From Bacilli bacterium (GTDB taxonomy: Bacteria > Bacillota_I > Bacilli_A > RF39 > UBA660): a DNA stretch of 64,000 nt. Of this stretch, positions 27,001-35,027 are shown piece by piece. The stretch covers positions 78,722-142,721 of the forward strand of contig JAFWKJ010000008.1 in assembly GCA_017511375.1 (NCBI GenBank), read 5' to 3'. The notes under the pieces are model-generated. The model worked only from the letters and a program-made list of their open reading frames with translations, did no database searches and was not told the DNA's origin. A program made the position numbers and the translations under genes. Position 1 is the first letter of the stretch; the number at the start of each line of letters is the position of its first letter.

Positions 27001-27477
27001 ATGGAAAATGAACATGTATTAAGTATTATGACCAAGACTTCCTCTCTAAAAAATGTGGATGCTATGCTACAATCTTTAAATAATGTTGTCTTAATACTAA
27101 TTGTGTTATCAGGATCCTTAGCATTTGTTGTATTATATAATTTGTCTTATATAAACATAAGTGAGCGAAAAAGAGAGATTGCCACTTTAAAAGTATTGGG
27201 CTTTACCCCTCATGAAGTGGATAATTATATTATTAAGGAAAACTTTATTATTACACTTCTTGGCATCATCCTAGGGTTAATTCTTTCCAAACCTTTTGTA
27301 GATTATATCATTGATACCATAGAAATTGAATTAGTTAGTTTTATTCATACCATCAATGTTACAAGTTACTTATACACCTTTATGTTTATGACTCTCTTTA
27401 CTTGTATTGTAACGATTATTATTCATTTTGCCTTAAAGAAGATAGATATGATTGAATCATTAAAAACAGTCGAATAA
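24100..27477 (+). CDS. FtsX-family ABC permease with large extracytoplasmic coiled coil
   Basis: A 1125-residue permease. One helix near residue 20 is followed by a MacB-like periplasmic-type domain, then a coiled coil of about 350 residues rich in Glu, Lys, Gln and Leu (roughly 235-600). A first FtsX block of three helices follows (from PTVFFLVAIFMCIMSM), then a second extracytoplasmic domain and a second FtsX block near the C-terminus. This layout is common in Firmicutes permeases of unknown substrate. The coiled coil may contact the cell wall or a partner. The ATG at 24100 lies 2 bases after the ATPase stop; an in-frame GTG at 24091 is the alternative. Confidence 0.88.
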   Translation: MKDRLLTISIREIKKSFKRFLSLLIMSFLGVTVFVGLRNTPGTMLESLDKYYDETNHYDIKIISTLGLTDQDVDAFKNLGMTSYGIHSKDVITNFQTETKVSKIIGINNSINKILLNEGTLPKRENEIVVEKNLLKTEGLKIGDTIEIEKDESLKSNHFKIVGVVTSPLYLFIGGNSITRGNTNIGNGRVEYYIYGKDSMFQMDYYTEVDIIIPNQETTSSKEYIDLINKNIKKVESIKTQREKARYQEIIDKYNLEINNQEAEGKRQLLDAEEKLNGSKQELDNGYLQLLSSKEQLDSSKTQLEDTYNTLEISRSELLEKEKELEHAKQELENAESEINVLLSDYGLTMEDVSTIESILQDEVVSKEQIKHIFSNSEYKEQIEQLIDNLYEDDFYRYLIDYIENESEEAKENLINSIPTDIENYDEIVNEIESLSKDTMREFIYETILDSAYNIEDIKNYIPSNISHYEEIMDLLDHYADTILKIKELFDAVDRIQQGKEEIAKNELLLQDAKTQLEQGYQTYYTYWESYQEGLSKYEVGYKDYQNGLNLYNSGLEEYLRNKFDFENEIEKAREKLKEIDMPEWYIYDRSDDSEYAGFINNSDSVKNLAKAFPTVFFLVAIFMCIMSMSRMALEDRGEIGTLKSLGFSNQHIIRKYIIYSVIATLIGSALGGLFGFYFLTWFVFKMYEILYVIPYFVYHHNLVPFMIGTLIAHVCIVGTVLLTVKKIVGEKPSSLLRPLTPNKGRKLLIENLSLWKKVKFSNKITIRNIVRYRKRVVMTILGITGCTILLLTGYGIKDSIVSIADKQFGEVFIFDDIAYLDHSEKDITNIIDYKNLKSYEEMNIQTVTVNGMTSNLYALKDNWNHDVISLTDYKTHEQLNLEDHKVIITDKLATINHYHVGDIITFMDADNKKYELEISGIAINYVGAYIYMNTDYYEELFGEYIPNLVYFNLKNKKQEDEIVKKLMENEHVLSIMTKTSSLKNVDAMLQSLNNVVLILIVLSGSLAFVVLYNLSYINISERKREIATLKVLGFTPHEVDNYIIKENFIITLLGIILGLILSKPFVDYIIDTIEIELVSFIHTINVTSYLYTFMFMTLFTCIVTIIIHFALKKIDMIESLKTVE

Positions 27478-27569
27478 TGAATCTTATACCATTGCTATTT
27501 AAAGAATATGGCTTATAATATAAGTGATAAGAAAAAATCGGGGGTAATTCAATAGATTTGGAGTGAATT

Positions 27570-28622
27570 ATGAAAAGAAAAGTAGATTTGAATAATAAGA
27601 CAATTCTAATAACAGGTGTGGCTGGTTTTATAGGCTTCCATTTAACAAAAAGATTATTAGAAACCAATCAAACGATTAAACTTATCGGTTTAGATAATAT
27701 GAATGATTATTATGATAAATCTTTAAAAGATTATCGTCTAAATCTATTAAAGAAGTTTAAGAACTTCCATTTTATAAAGGGAACGATTGCAGATAAAGAA
27801 TTTGTCATGAACACTATGAAAAAGTATAAACCTAATATAGTAGTAAATTTGGCAGCACAAGCAGGGGTAAGATATTCGATTGATCATCCTGATGTATATA
27901 TAGAATCAAACATTGTCGGTTTCTATAATGTATTAGAAGGTTGTCGATATCATCCGGTTGAACATTTAATATATGCTTCTTCCTCTTCTGTCTATGGGGA
28001 TAATAAGAAAGTTCCTTTTGCGGAAGAAGATGTTGTAGATGGGCCAGTTTCTCTTTATGCAGCAACCAAAAAGAGTGATGAATTACTAGCTTATTCCTAT
28101 TCTAAACTATTTGACATTCCTTCAACAGGACTAAGACTTTTTACTGTATATGGTCCCGCAGGTCGTCCGGATATGGCACTCTTTGCTTTTACAAAAAAAA
28201 TGATTAATCAAGAAAGAATTCAACTATTTAAGGAAGGAAATCTAGAGAGAGACTTTACTTATATAGATGACATAGTAGAAGGAATCATAAGGGTTATGAA
28301 AAAAGCTCCTTCTAAAGGGAAAAAATCAATTTCTCCCTATGCCATATATAATATAGGAAATTCAAAACCAGTAAAAATAAGAGATTTTGTTGAGATCATA
28401 GAAGAGGAATTAAAGAGAGAAGGATTATTGCCTAAAGACTATGATTTAGAGGATCACATAGATCTTTTGCCAATGCAAAAGGGTGATGTATTAAAAACAT
28501 ATGCAGACACGACTCTTTTAGAAAAGGACTTTGGTTATAAACCAAAGACCCCTTTAAGAGAAGGAATTCATGAATTTGTAAAATGGTATAAGACATACTA
28601 CGTAGATAAAGAAAGGAAATAA
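27570..28622 (+). CDS. NAD-dependent UDP-glucuronate 4-epimerase-like protein
   Basis: A 350-residue short-chain dehydrogenase/epimerase. The NAD loop is [10 protein letters not shown]; the catalytic Ser/Tyr/Lys set is visible in ASSSSVYG and [11 protein letters not shown]. Similarity along the length ([18 protein letters not shown]) is to epimerases converting UDP-GlcA to UDP-GalA. The next gene, 4 bases on, encodes a nucleotide-sugar 6-dehydrogenase that would supply UDP-GlcA. Together they would make UDP-galacturonate for a surface polysaccharide. The exact sugar is inference. Confidence 0.88.
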   Translation: MKRKVDLNNKTILITGVAGFIGFHLTKRLLETNQTIKLIGLDNMNDYYDKSLKDYRLNLLKKFKNFHFIKGTIADKEFVMNTMKKYKPNIVVNLAAQAGVRYSIDHPDVYIESNIVGFYNVLEGCRYHPVEHLIYASSSSVYGDNKKVPFAEEDVVDGPVSLYAATKKSDELLAYSYSKLFDIPSTGLRLFTVYGPAGRPDMALFAFTKKMINQERIQLFKEGNLERDFTYIDDIVEGIIRVMKKAPSKGKKSISPYAIYNIGNSKPVKIRDFVEIIEEELKREGLLPKDYDLEDHIDLLPMQKGDVLKTYADTTLLEKDFGYKPKTPLREGIHEFVKWYKTYYVDKERK

Positions 28623-28626
28623 TAAT

Positions 28627-29796
28627 ATGAAAATTGCGGTAGTGGGGCTTGGATATGTAGGACTTTCACTGGCGACGTTACTTAGTCGAAAACATGAAGT
28701 AACGGCAGTAGATATTGTTCCAGAAAAGGTAGAAAAGATTAAAAATGGGATTAGTCCAATTAAGGATGAATATATAGAGATGTTTTTAAGAGAAAACAAT
28801 TTGAATCTACGTGCTACATTGGATTTCAAAGAAGCGATAAAAGGAGCAAAATATGTCATTATTTGTACTCCCACTAACTATGATGATGATACCCATTTTT
28901 TTGATACCAGTAGTGTAGAAGCGACAATAAGAAAAACATTAGAAGAGAAAGATTCAGATACCGCGATTGTGATAAAATCTACTGTGCCCGTTGGATTCAC
29001 AGATAGCATGAGAGAAAAATACAAGACCCAAGATATTATGTTTAGTCCAGAGTTCCTAAGAGAAGGGTTTGCATTGTATGATAACCTGTATCCCTCTAGA
29101 ATTATTGTGGGAGAAAAATCTATCAAAGCGGCACGGTTTGCCAGTCTATTAAGCGAATGTGCTATGAAAGATGATGTTCCAATCCTATATATGGGTAGTA
29201 AAGAAGCTGAAGCTGTAAAATTGTTTGCGAACACCTATTTAGCCCTAAGAATCTCTTTCTTTAATGAACTGGATACCTATGCGGAATTAAAAGGTTTAAA
29301 TACAAAAGATATTATTGAAGGAGTGTGTTTAGATTCAAGAATAGGATCGCACTATAATAACCCATCTTTTGGATATGGAGGATATTGCCTTCCCAAAGAT
29401 ACGAAACAGCTTCTAGCAAATTATAATAATGTTCCACAAACAATGATCAAAGCCATTGTCGATTCAAATGAAGTTAGAAAGCAACATATTGCCAACATGG
29501 TATTAATGAATCATCCAAAGACCGTAGGAGTTTACAGGTTGTTAATGAAAGCAAATTCTGATAATTTTAAAGATTCGGCCATTCAAAGCGTCATGGAAAA
29601 AATAAATTGTCCAGGAATTACAATCCAAATTTATGAGCCTACCTTATTAGAGGATAGTTATGATGGATATAAGGTAGAACATGATTTAAAGGCTTTTAAA
29701 GATTCGTCAGATATCATTATTGCGAATCGATATGATGAAGAGTTGGATGATGTAAAACAAAAGGTTTACAAGAGGGATATTTACAGAAAGGACTAG
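28627..29796 (+). CDS. Nucleotide-sugar (UDP-glucose) 6-dehydrogenase
   Basis: A 389-residue enzyme oxidising the C6 alcohol of a UDP-sugar to a carboxylate with 2 NAD. The N-terminal Rossmann loop is [11 protein letters not shown]; the catalytic Cys lies in [23 protein letters not shown] and the FSPEFLREG segment match the UDP-glucose dehydrogenase group. It probably feeds the epimerase encoded just upstream. AAAGGAAATAATA precedes the ATG and a strong terminator follows, so these two genes form the transcription unit. Confidence 0.93.
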   Translation: MKIAVVGLGYVGLSLATLLSRKHEVTAVDIVPEKVEKIKNGISPIKDEYIEMFLRENNLNLRATLDFKEAIKGAKYVIICTPTNYDDDTHFFDTSSVEATIRKTLEEKDSDTAIVIKSTVPVGFTDSMREKYKTQDIMFSPEFLREGFALYDNLYPSRIIVGEKSIKAARFASLLSECAMKDDVPILYMGSKEAEAVKLFANTYLALRISFFNELDTYAELKGLNTKDIIEGVCLDSRIGSHYNNPSFGYGGYCLPKDTKQLLANYNNVPQTMIKAIVDSNEVRKQHIANMVLMNHPKTVGVYRLLMKANSDNFKDSAIQSVMEKINCPGITIQIYEPTLLEDSYDGYKVEHDLKAFKDSSDIIIANRYDEELDDVKQKVYKRDIYRKD

Positions 29797-29800
29797 TGTA

Positions 29801-29828
29801 AAAATGTCAATTTGATTGACATTTTTTT
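29801..29828 (+). terminator. Intrinsic terminator of the UDP-sugar operon
   Basis: AAATGTCAA/TTGACATTT stem, 5-base loop, seven-T tail. Confidence 0.88.
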
Positions 29829-29895
29829 GTAAAACTCTATTTTCGCTTGCTTAGTCTCTTCTTAATATAAGGTATAATAAGAATAGGGTGATACT

Positions 29896-30390
29896 ATGAG
29901 GTTAAAAAAGAAAATTAAAATTATTTTAGGAATTCTTATCGTAGTTATAATGGCGGCTACCGCATTAATAATTCTTTGGATGAATCAATCCAAAGAAGAA
30001 ACAACTCCAACACCAAAGAAAGAATGTGAACCATTTACGGGAGGCGGCTATACACTTTATTTTGACACAGATGGGGGACAAAAAATAGATAGTATGCGTG
30101 TATGTATCGCATGTAGTCCAGATAGTTATGAAGAAATTCCAACGCCAACGAAAGAGAAGGATACCTTTGAAGGTTGGTACTATGATAAAGCTTTTAAAAA
30201 GAAAGTGACAGAAAAATCAACAAAAGATATTAAACCAGTTGCAAAGGTCGATCGTAATGGTTGCCAGACGGGATATAAAGACATTACCATTTATGCTAAA
30301 TGGTCAACTTCTAAACCAAAAGAAGAAAAGAAAGAAGAAAAGACGAGTACAAATAAAAATACAACCACTACAAAAGCATTGAAAAAATAA
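29896..30390 (+). CDS. Membrane-anchored protein with InlB B-repeat-like domain
   Basis: A 164-residue protein. A helix at about residues 9-30 acts as a signal anchor. The exposed part contains one Listeria-Bacteroides (Flg_new/InlB B) repeat: LYFDTDGGQKIDSMRV and FEGWYYDKAF...ITIYAKW are the typical ends of this beta-grasp-like unit. Two Cys within the repeat could pair. The tail is Lys/Glu/Thr-rich. Such repeats occur in surface proteins for adhesion or spacing; its role here is unknown. Start after AGGGTGATACT. Confidence 0.8.
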   Translation: MRLKKKIKIILGILIVVIMAATALIILWMNQSKEETTPTPKKECEPFTGGGYTLYFDTDGGQKIDSMRVCIACSPDSYEEIPTPTKEKDTFEGWYYDKAFKKKVTEKSTKDIKPVAKVDRNGCQTGYKDITIYAKWSTSKPKEEKKEEKTSTNKNTTTTKALKK

Positions 30391-30418
30391 AAAGCAAGTC
30401 TAAAGAGCCTTGCTTTTA
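30390..30418. terminator. Bidirectional terminator between convergent genes
   Basis: AAAGCAAG/CTTGCTTT stem lying between and into the ends of the repeat-protein gene and the glycosyltransferase gene, with A and T runs on both sides. Confidence 0.7.
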
Positions 30419-31578
30419 TATTGCTCAATCATTTCTAAATAGAAATCATAAGTTTCTTTAGCAATATCTTTCCAGGATCTTGCTAAATCATTTTTAGCAC
30501 CTTGTTGTACCTTTCGATATAAGGTTTTGTTATTTAATATTTCTTGAATTCGATCGGCAAACAAATGAACATCTTCCTTTTCTGTAAATCCATTAATATT
30601 GTTTTCAATCGTGTCAGAGGTAACAGAGCCTTCAATAAAAATAGTTGGTGTTTCTTGAGAGGCGGCCTCTATTTGTACTAGAGAAGAAGAATCAAATAAA
30701 GAAGGAAATAAGAATAAGGTTGCACGATAATAAATAGCTTTTAACAATTCACGATCCATTATCTTCCCAGTCATAATAACTTCATCACTCATATTATAAG
30801 CTTTGATTTTAGTTTTAAGATTATTAAAGTCTGGCCCTGAACCTACAAATAACATTTTAAATGAGATGTTTCTTTCTTTTAATTCTTTTAGGGTATCTAA
30901 TATAAAGTAAATATTTTTAATAGATATGATTCTTCCTACAAACAAAAATACTATTTCCTTATCTTTTATATGATATTTTTCATTCACAAGTTGAATAGCT
31001 TCCTTTGGATTGCTAACGATTTCTAAATCTGTCCCATTATTAATGATCTTAAAATCCCCAGTATAGCCATAGTCTTTATATACTTTTTCTAAAGCCTTGT
31101 TTAATGCAATGCATTTATCACACTTATTATAAGTTTTAATAAGGTGCTTTACTCCTAATTTTGCAATCGTATTAGATTTAAGATATTTCTTGAATTCAAA
31201 CTCCCAACGTGCATGCATGGTGGCAATCACAGGAATGTGTTTCTCTCTAGCAACTCTTACGCCTAATCTTCCTAAAGAGAAAGGAGAATGAATGTGAATA
31301 ATATCAAAATCAACCTTTTTAAACATTCGTTTCATCTTGGCATATTCCAAATCGACCATTCCAAGATTATATCCTGTTTTCAGTAGAGGGACACTATCAA
31401 TACGAATAATTTTAAAAGGATATTTATCATCCTCTTTTTCACTGCCGGTCTTTGGAACAACCAATGTTACATCGGCGTATTCACTCATACATCGTAATAA
31501 GTGCTCCATGACTAGAATTACGCCATTTATATCAGGATAAAAGGAATCCATGAACATTCCTATCTTTAATCGCTCCAT
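30400..31578 (-). CDS. GT4-family glycosyltransferase, diacylglycerol glucosyltransferase-like
   Basis: A 392-residue GT-B enzyme. MFMDSFYPDINGV at the start and HIHSPFSLGRLGVRVA resemble glycosyltransferases that add glucose to diacylglycerol to make glycolipids and lipoteichoic acid anchors. VGRIISIKNI begins the nucleotide-sugar-binding domain, and the usual EX7E motif is present in a changed form (DSSSLVQIEA, with Asp in place of the first Glu). The ATG after AAGGTGAGAAAA is chosen over an in-frame GTG within the ribosome site. The acceptor is inferred, not shown. Confidence 0.8.
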   Translation of the reverse strand: MERLKIGMFMDSFYPDINGVILVMEHLLRCMSEYADVTLVVPKTGSEKEDDKYPFKIIRIDSVPLLKTGYNLGMVDLEYAKMKRMFKKVDFDIIHIHSPFSLGRLGVRVAREKHIPVIATMHARWEFEFKKYLKSNTIAKLGVKHLIKTYNKCDKCIALNKALEKVYKDYGYTGDFKIINNGTDLEIVSNPKEAIQLVNEKYHIKDKEIVFLFVGRIISIKNIYFILDTLKELKERNISFKMLFVGSGPDFNNLKTKIKAYNMSDEVIMTGKIMDRELLKAIYYRATLFLFPSLFDSSSLVQIEAASQETPTIFIEGSVTSDTIENNINGFTEKEDVHLFADRIQEILNNKTLYRKVQQGAKNDLARSWKDIAKETYDFYLEMIEQYKSKAL

Positions 31579-31662
31579 TTTTCTCACCTTGTTTCCTTAT
31601 AAATTATAACATGTTGTCCTCTATAAAAGGAAGGAAGAATACAAGAATAAAAATAGACACAT

Positions 31663-31687
31663 TTTACACATTTTTTAAAAGTGTAAA
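31663..31687. promoter_or_regulatory. Inverted repeat, possible operator
   Basis: TTTACAC and GTGTAAA separated by 11 bases. The inner ACAC...GTGT pattern is reminiscent of NrdR boxes, but the spacing does not fit the usual 16-bp box, so the assignment is only a suggestion. Confidence 0.35.
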
Positions 31688-31741
31688 TCGAACAAAAAAA
31701 GTCTAAAAATTTATTTCTTTATAGAATAAAGGTAAAAATGT

Positions 31742-31759
31742 TTTTTTTGGCCAAAAAAA
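31742..31759. repeat. Perfect 18-bp palindrome T7-GGCC-A7
   Basis: Seven T, GGCC, seven A: a perfect palindrome about 130 bases before nrdD. It could be a regulator site or a weak hairpin; the A/T runs also imply curved DNA. Confidence 0.5.
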
Positions 31760-31888
31760 TGTTTTTCAAAAAAAAAAAGAATGTCAATTTTAAAAAAAGT
31801 GTTGCAAAAAACATTGCAAGAGGATAAGAATATGATAAACTTATTATAGCCGAAGAAAAATAAAAATATGGTAGGGAGGATAAATACA

Positions 31889-34162
31889 ATGGAGAAAGAT
31901 TTTTTTGATGAAATCACAGTTGTGAAACGTAGTGGACAACGAGTTGGTTTCGATGACACAAAGGTAGCAATCGCTATTAAAAAGGGATTTGATAGCGTCT
32001 ACGAAGAATATGATGAAAAAGAAGTTAATAAAGTAAAAGAGAAAGTTCTTGATTACATAAAAAAAGAATTTAAGGATAGAAAAACAATTGGAGTAGAGGA
32101 TGTAAGTGATGCCATAGAGGTAATCCTTCAAAAACTAAAATATGATGAAGTTTATGATTCATTTAAAGGATATCGTGAAAGACGAGCAGCTTCTCGTGAT
32201 GCCTTTGTTGTAAAACAACAACACAAATTTGTTAAGTCAATTGAGGCATTAGGATTAAAATCTGCTCTTGAAGAGAATTCTAAAAGAGAAAATGCCAATG
32301 TCGATGGAGATGGCCCAATGGGAACTATGCTTCACTTTGGATCAACCGTTTCACGTGAATTCGCAAAGGCTTACTTAATGGATTCTAAATATGCAAAAGC
32401 TCATGATGAGGGATATATTCATATTCACGATTTGGATTTCTGGGCTATGGGTACAACAACTTGTACACAGATAGATTTAAATAAACTATTTAAGAATGGT
32501 TTTTCCACAGGACATGGTTTCTTAAGAACCCCAAATGGAATCGGATCTTATACAGCACTTGCTGCGATTGCCATCCAATCTAACCAAAATGAACAACATG
32601 GTGGACAAAGTATTCCAGCATTTGATTATTATATGGCACCTGGTGTATTAAAAACATTTAAAAAAGAGTTTAAACAAGAATTATTTGAATTGTTTAACTA
32701 TGAAGAAATAAAAGAATTAGTAAAATTCGATAAGATTATTGAAGAAATAGATAAAATTGAAAGTATTGAATTAGATTTAAATATCTTTAAAGAATATACA
32801 GGAGATAGTAAGAAAGTAGAAGGAATTATTGCAACGGCATATGACAATGCAACGAAAAAGACAAATAGAGCTACTTTCCAGGCAATGGAAGCATTTATTC
32901 ACAACTTAAATACAATGCATTCTAGAGCAGGCGCACAAGTTCCTTTTAGTTCTGTTAACTTTGGAACAGATACTTCTGCAGAAGGTAGAATGGTTATTAA
33001 AAACTACTTATTAGCAACAGAAGAGGGATTAGGACATGGAGAAACACCAATCTTCCCAATCTCAATCTTTAAAGTAAAAGAGGGAGTTAACTACTTAAAA
33101 GATGATCCAAACTATGATTTGTTTAGATTAGCTTGTAAGGTATCTGCAAAGAGATTATTCCCTAACTTCTCTTTCTTGGATTCAAGCTTTAATAAACAAT
33201 TCTATGTTCCTGGAGACTTTAATACAGAAGTTGGTTATATGGGATGTCGTACAAGAGTGCTTGCCAATGTATGTGGACCATCTGTAACACCAGGAAGAGG
33301 AAACTTAAGTTTCACCTCTATCAATTTACCAAGAATTGCAATTAAACATGGTATTGCCTTAGGGGAAAGAGAAAAAGCAGATATGAAAGGATTCTATGCT
33401 GAACTAGATGAAATCATGGATTTAGTAAAGAATCAATTATTACAAAGATTTGAATGCCAATGTTCAAAAACACGTGCTAACTTCAAATTCTTACTAGGAA
33501 GTCATGTATGGTTAAATAGTGAGAATATGGATAGTACAACAAGACTTAGAACTGTATTAAAACATGGAACATTGTCGATTGGATTTATTGGACTTGCTGA
33601 AAGTTTAAAAGCCTTAATTGGTGAACATCATGGAGAAAGTGATAAAGCCCAAAAACTAGGAATTGAAATTATTAAGCACATGAGAGAAAAATGTGATGAA
33701 TATACAAAAGAAAATAATTTAAACTTTACTTGCTTAGCAACACCTGCAGAAGGATTAAGTGGAAGATTTGTGGCAATCGATCGTTCTATCTACGGAAAAA
33801 TCAAAGGAATTACAGATAGAGATTATTACACCAATTCATTCCATGTACCAGTTTATTATAAAACAAGTGTTAAACATAAGATGGAAATTGAAGGACCATA
33901 TCATAAATTAACAAATGCAGGACATATTTCTTATGTAGAATTAGATGGAGATACCGTAAACAATGTAGATGCATTTGAATCAGTAGTTAGAATCATGCAT
34001 GACAATGATATCGGTTATGGAGCTATCAACCACCCAGTAGATAGAGATCCTGTTTGTGGATATGTGGGTGTTATTAAAGATGTATGTCCAAGATGTGGAA
34101 GACATGAAGGCGAAGGCGTAGAAATGGAAAAAGTAAATTGTTACGACTGCTGTGGTCGTTAA
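31889..34162 (+). CDS. nrdD: Anaerobic (class III) ribonucleotide reductase, main chain lacking the glycyl-radical tail
   Basis: A 757-residue protein that reduces NTPs to dNTPs under anoxia. Residues of about 5-95 form the ATP-cone allosteric domain (VVKRSGQRVGFDDTKVA). The barrel carries the expected substrate-site segments (STVSREFAKAYL, VNFGTDTSAEGR). The C-terminus ends in a zinc-type Cys cluster (VCGYVG, CPRCG, CYDCCGR). The usual final 40-50 residues with the RxTGY glycyl-radical loop are missing; they are encoded by the next small gene, in the same frame after tandem stops TAA TAG. Start: ATG after GGGAGGATAAATACA. Confidence 0.93.
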   Translation: MEKDFFDEITVVKRSGQRVGFDDTKVAIAIKKGFDSVYEEYDEKEVNKVKEKVLDYIKKEFKDRKTIGVEDVSDAIEVILQKLKYDEVYDSFKGYRERRAASRDAFVVKQQHKFVKSIEALGLKSALEENSKRENANVDGDGPMGTMLHFGSTVSREFAKAYLMDSKYAKAHDEGYIHIHDLDFWAMGTTTCTQIDLNKLFKNGFSTGHGFLRTPNGIGSYTALAAIAIQSNQNEQHGGQSIPAFDYYMAPGVLKTFKKEFKQELFELFNYEEIKELVKFDKIIEEIDKIESIELDLNIFKEYTGDSKKVEGIIATAYDNATKKTNRATFQAMEAFIHNLNTMHSRAGAQVPFSSVNFGTDTSAEGRMVIKNYLLATEEGLGHGETPIFPISIFKVKEGVNYLKDDPNYDLFRLACKVSAKRLFPNFSFLDSSFNKQFYVPGDFNTEVGYMGCRTRVLANVCGPSVTPGRGNLSFTSINLPRIAIKHGIALGEREKADMKGFYAELDEIMDLVKNQLLQRFECQCSKTRANFKFLLGSHVWLNSENMDSTTRLRTVLKHGTLSIGFIGLAESLKALIGEHHGESDKAQKLGIEIIKHMREKCDEYTKENNLNFTCLATPAEGLSGRFVAIDRSIYGKIKGITDRDYYTNSFHVPVYYKTSVKHKMEIEGPYHKLTNAGHISYVELDGDTVNNVDAFESVVRIMHDNDIGYGAINHPVDRDPVCGYVGVIKDVCPRCGRHEGEGVEMEKVNCYDCCGR

Positions 34163-34186
34163 TAGAAGAAAGAAGGAGGAAATAGT

Positions 34187-34342
34187 ATGGAAAAAGAAGT
34201 AAGAAAGGCAAAAACAGTTGGTGAAGGTGTAGGATTCGATAGAATTAGAAGAATCACTGGTTATCTTGTAGGAACTCTTGATAGATTCAACAATGCCAAA
34301 AAATCTGAAGTATCTGACAGAGTAACACATGACGCAAAATAA
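34187..34342 (+). CDS. 51-residue glycyl-radical tail of class III RNR as a separate gene
   Basis: A 51-residue ORF containing RRITGYLVGTLDRFNNAKKS and ending DRVTHDAK. This matches the C-terminal glycyl-radical segment normally fused to NrdD, where the Gly before Tyr holds the radical. It has its own strong ribosome site (GGAGGAAATAGT-ATG), lies in the same frame as nrdD 24 bases after its stop, and overlaps nrdG by 14 bases. By analogy with YfiD/GrcA, which replaces a damaged radical domain in pyruvate formate-lyase, it probably binds NrdD non-covalently and is activated by NrdG. Confidence 0.85.
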   Translation: MEKEVRKAKTVGEGVGFDRIRRITGYLVGTLDRFNNAKKSEVSDRVTHDAK

Positions 34343-34895
34343 CTACATTCGTTTAGCTGCAGACTTACAGTCCGATAGTATTGTAGATGGGCCTGGATTA
34401 AGGGCTGTCTTATGGACGCAAGGCTGTGGTCATCACTGTGAAGGATGTCAAAATCCCCAAACATGGGATTTTGAAGGAGGAGGACTTGTTCCTATTGAAG
34501 CAGTGAAAGAAGCGATAGATGAACTTGAATATCAAACAGGTTTAACATTTAGTGGGGGAGATCCAATGTTTCAACCAGAAGCTTGCACAGAAATTGCCGA
34601 ATATGCAAGAAAGAAAGGTTTGAATATTTGGGTTTATACAGGATTCACATTTGAAGAATTAGAAAAAATGGCAAAAGTAAAACCAATCTACCAAGAATTC
34701 TTAGAAAAAATAGATGTTCTTGTAGATGGAAAATTTATTTTAGAAAAAAGAAATTTAAACTTGCTATTTAGAGGTTCATCTAATCAACGTTTAATAGATG
34801 TACCTGCCACACTAAGACGTGGAGAGGTTGTCCTATTTAACGAATATGATTATAGTGAAGAAAGATATTTCGAAAGAGAACCAATGTTTATTTAA
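34329..34895 (+). CDS. nrdG: Anaerobic RNR-activating radical-SAM protein
   Basis: A 188-residue radical-SAM activase that makes the glycyl radical on the RNR. The CxxxCxxC cluster motif is CGHHCEGC, preceded by DGPGLRAVLWTQG, and the SAM-binding GGxP-type motif appears as FSGGDPMFQPE. It is translationally coupled to the radical-tail gene, as its ATG lies within that gene. A terminator directly after the stop ends the three-gene operon. Confidence 0.95.
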   Translation: MTQNNYIRLAADLQSDSIVDGPGLRAVLWTQGCGHHCEGCQNPQTWDFEGGGLVPIEAVKEAIDELEYQTGLTFSGGDPMFQPEACTEIAEYARKKGLNIWVYTGFTFEELEKMAKVKPIYQEFLEKIDVLVDGKFILEKRNLNLLFRGSSNQRLIDVPATLRRGEVVLFNEYDYSEERYFEREPMFI

Positions 34896-34922
34896 AAAGA
34901 TGTAGAAATACATCTTTTTTTA
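34894..34922 (+). terminator. Intrinsic terminator of the nrdD operon
   Basis: AAAAGATGTA/TACATCTTTT stem with GAAA-type loop and seven or more T. Confidence 0.88.
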
Positions 34923-35027
34923 TTACAATGTAAACTATCAGAAAAAAGATGAAAAACAAAAATAGAGTATGTTATAATAAAGGAGAGAACGAGGGTGAAA
35001 TCTTTTCATACATAAGGTGGTGAAAGA

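Larger units (their letters stand above)
31579..31888 (+). other. 310-base intergenic region upstream of nrdD
   Basis: No gene is seen. The region holds very long A and T tracts, a TTTACAC/GTGTAAA inverted repeat (31663-31687), an 18-bp palindrome (31742-31759) and two TTGCAA sites 12 bases apart (31802-31819). No convincing -35/-10 pair could be fixed. It probably carries the promoter and control sites of the anaerobic RNR operon. Confidence 0.5.

Noticed and set aside
31711..32131. Two minus-strand frames near the start of nrdD
   Set aside because: They are Phe/Lys-rich translations of A/T tracts and of the nrdD antisense strand, with no ribosome site or homology.
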